Assembly: GCA_036250225.1 (NCBI GenBank)
Contig: JAPZLL010000009.1
Location: 372,001 to 436,000 of the forward strand
DNA length: 64,000 nucleotides
Direction: 5' to 3'
Source: Cercophora sp. LCS_1
Taxonomy: Eukaryota > Ascomycota > Sordariomycetes > Sordariales > Lasiosphaeriaceae
The number at the start of each line of letters is the position of its first letter. The first letter of the stretch is position 1. Both the position numbers and the translations under genes were made by a program. Shown here in pieces: positions 63,471 through 64,000 of this stretch. The notes beneath the pieces were generated by a model. The model made no database searches. It worked only from the letters and a program-made list of their open reading frames with translations, and was not told the DNA's origin.

Positions 63471-63932
63471 CTATCGACGCGGACACAACTCTGCAACCTC
63501 ATTCTGCTTGATCTTGATTTTATGCCGGCCCCTCAGATGCCGAACCATATTGTCCTTCCTTGTTGAGCTGCTCTCGCATCCGACCACAAAGCACTTGAAT
63601 GAAGGCTCGGGAACGTGGGTTTTCATGTGATTCTCCAGATCGCGCGGTTGCCCAAACCCTCCAGGGTCACCTCCCTCGGCGAAGGGGCATCCTTCGAACG
63701 GGCATTTGTGGTGGCGGATGTGCTGATTTTGATGTTTTCTAGTAAGGACCCAAGTGACTCTTGTCAGTACTTTGCGGTGGGAAAACGGCGGGGACAGGGA
63801 AAAGGCATACGTCAAATCACAAGTCCTGTCAAATGTCTTGGGATTTTGGGCACATGTGCCTTCTCTGCAAACCAATTCAAGGGGCAGAGGCGGTGGGAGC
63901 ATCGAGACCGAAGGAGGGTAAGAAGATTGCAT
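63471..63932 (-). CDS. Small C2H2 zinc-finger protein (129 aa)
   Basis: Two exons, 63932-63811 and 63738-63471. The 72-nt intron (GTATGC … CTGAC … TTACTAG) keeps the frame whether or not it is removed; removing it forms a proper first finger CREGTCAQNPKTFDRTCDLT|KHQNQHIRHH, so splicing is preferred. Second finger: CPFEGC…FGQPRDLENHMKTH. Third finger: CFVVGC…TRKDNMVRHLRGRH. The basic C terminus (KIKIKQNE) fits DNA binding. Regulator of unknown targets. Confidence 0.78.
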   Translation of the reverse strand: MQSSYPPSVSMLPPPLPLELVCREGTCAQNPKTFDRTCDLTYAFSLSPPFSHRKVLTRVTWVLTRKHQNQHIRHHKCPFEGCPFAEGGDPGGFGQPRDLENHMKTHVPEPSFKCFVVGCESSSTRKDNMVRHLRGRHKIKIKQNEVAELCPRR

Positions 63933-64000
63933 TGTCGAAGTTGTTGTTGCTGGCAGAATAGGACGCAGAGGAGGACGAGAAAGAGAAGGGGAGAAAGCCG

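Overview
The window comes from a filamentous ascomycete fungus (Pezizomycotina, most likely a sordariomycete). The evidence is short GT-AG introns of about 40-100 nt with CTRAY-type branch sites, and protein families restricted to or typical of moulds: HET-domain proteins, a SAT4/Pth11-type rhodopsin-domain protein, a heme haloperoxidase, a secreted tyrosinase, a Zn2Cys6 regulator and many small secreted proteins. I see no housekeeping gene. It reads as an accessory region rich in secreted proteins, self/non-self recognition families and decayed genes. Gene models were built by hand from reading frames plus splice signals; every multi-exon model below closes in frame.

Layout. 1-12 kb: the 5' end of a secreted protein, a frameshifted unknown gene, a NucA/NucB-like secreted nuclease gene carrying three in-frame TAG codons, a haloperoxidase, a 7-TM rhodopsin-domain protein, a polytopic membrane protein with one in-frame stop or an unrecognised intron, a small secreted protein and a secreted alpha/beta hydrolase. 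12-18 kb: three paralogous small secreted cysteine proteins, all on the minus strand, with a membrane-anchored HET protein between copies two and three. 19-29 kb: an F-box protein behind a hairpin cluster and a GATAA array, another small secreted protein, a disordered protein, a DUF7587-type protein and a 2OG-Fe(II) oxygenase. 29-37 kb: a 921-residue degenerate-HET membrane protein whose start codon is cut off by an intron, a CorA-like protein read divergently from it, and a tyrosinase. 38-56 kb: a HET relic, a lipase-fold protein with 11-residue amphipathic repeats, then HEAT-repeat, modin-like and HET relics, an intact 8-exon CorA-like protein of about 1,610 residues, a TPR relic, a probable solo LTR and a G-poor AT-rich repeat tract. 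57-64 kb: a coiled-coil protein, a secreted protein, a Zn2Cys6 regulator with a GC-AG intron, and a small C2H2 zinc-finger protein.

Two themes link the genes. One is a secreted arsenal: at least ten genes encode signal peptides, several with clear TATA boxes 85-160 bp upstream of the ATG. The other is intact and decaying recognition-type genes (HET, HEAT and TPR repeats of the kinds found in fungal NLR receptors, CorA-like membrane proteins). Several of their in-frame stops are what C-to-T change at CpA, on one strand or the other, would give, which suggests repeat-induced point mutation (RIP) or a similar process. No tRNA, rRNA or CRISPR array was found.
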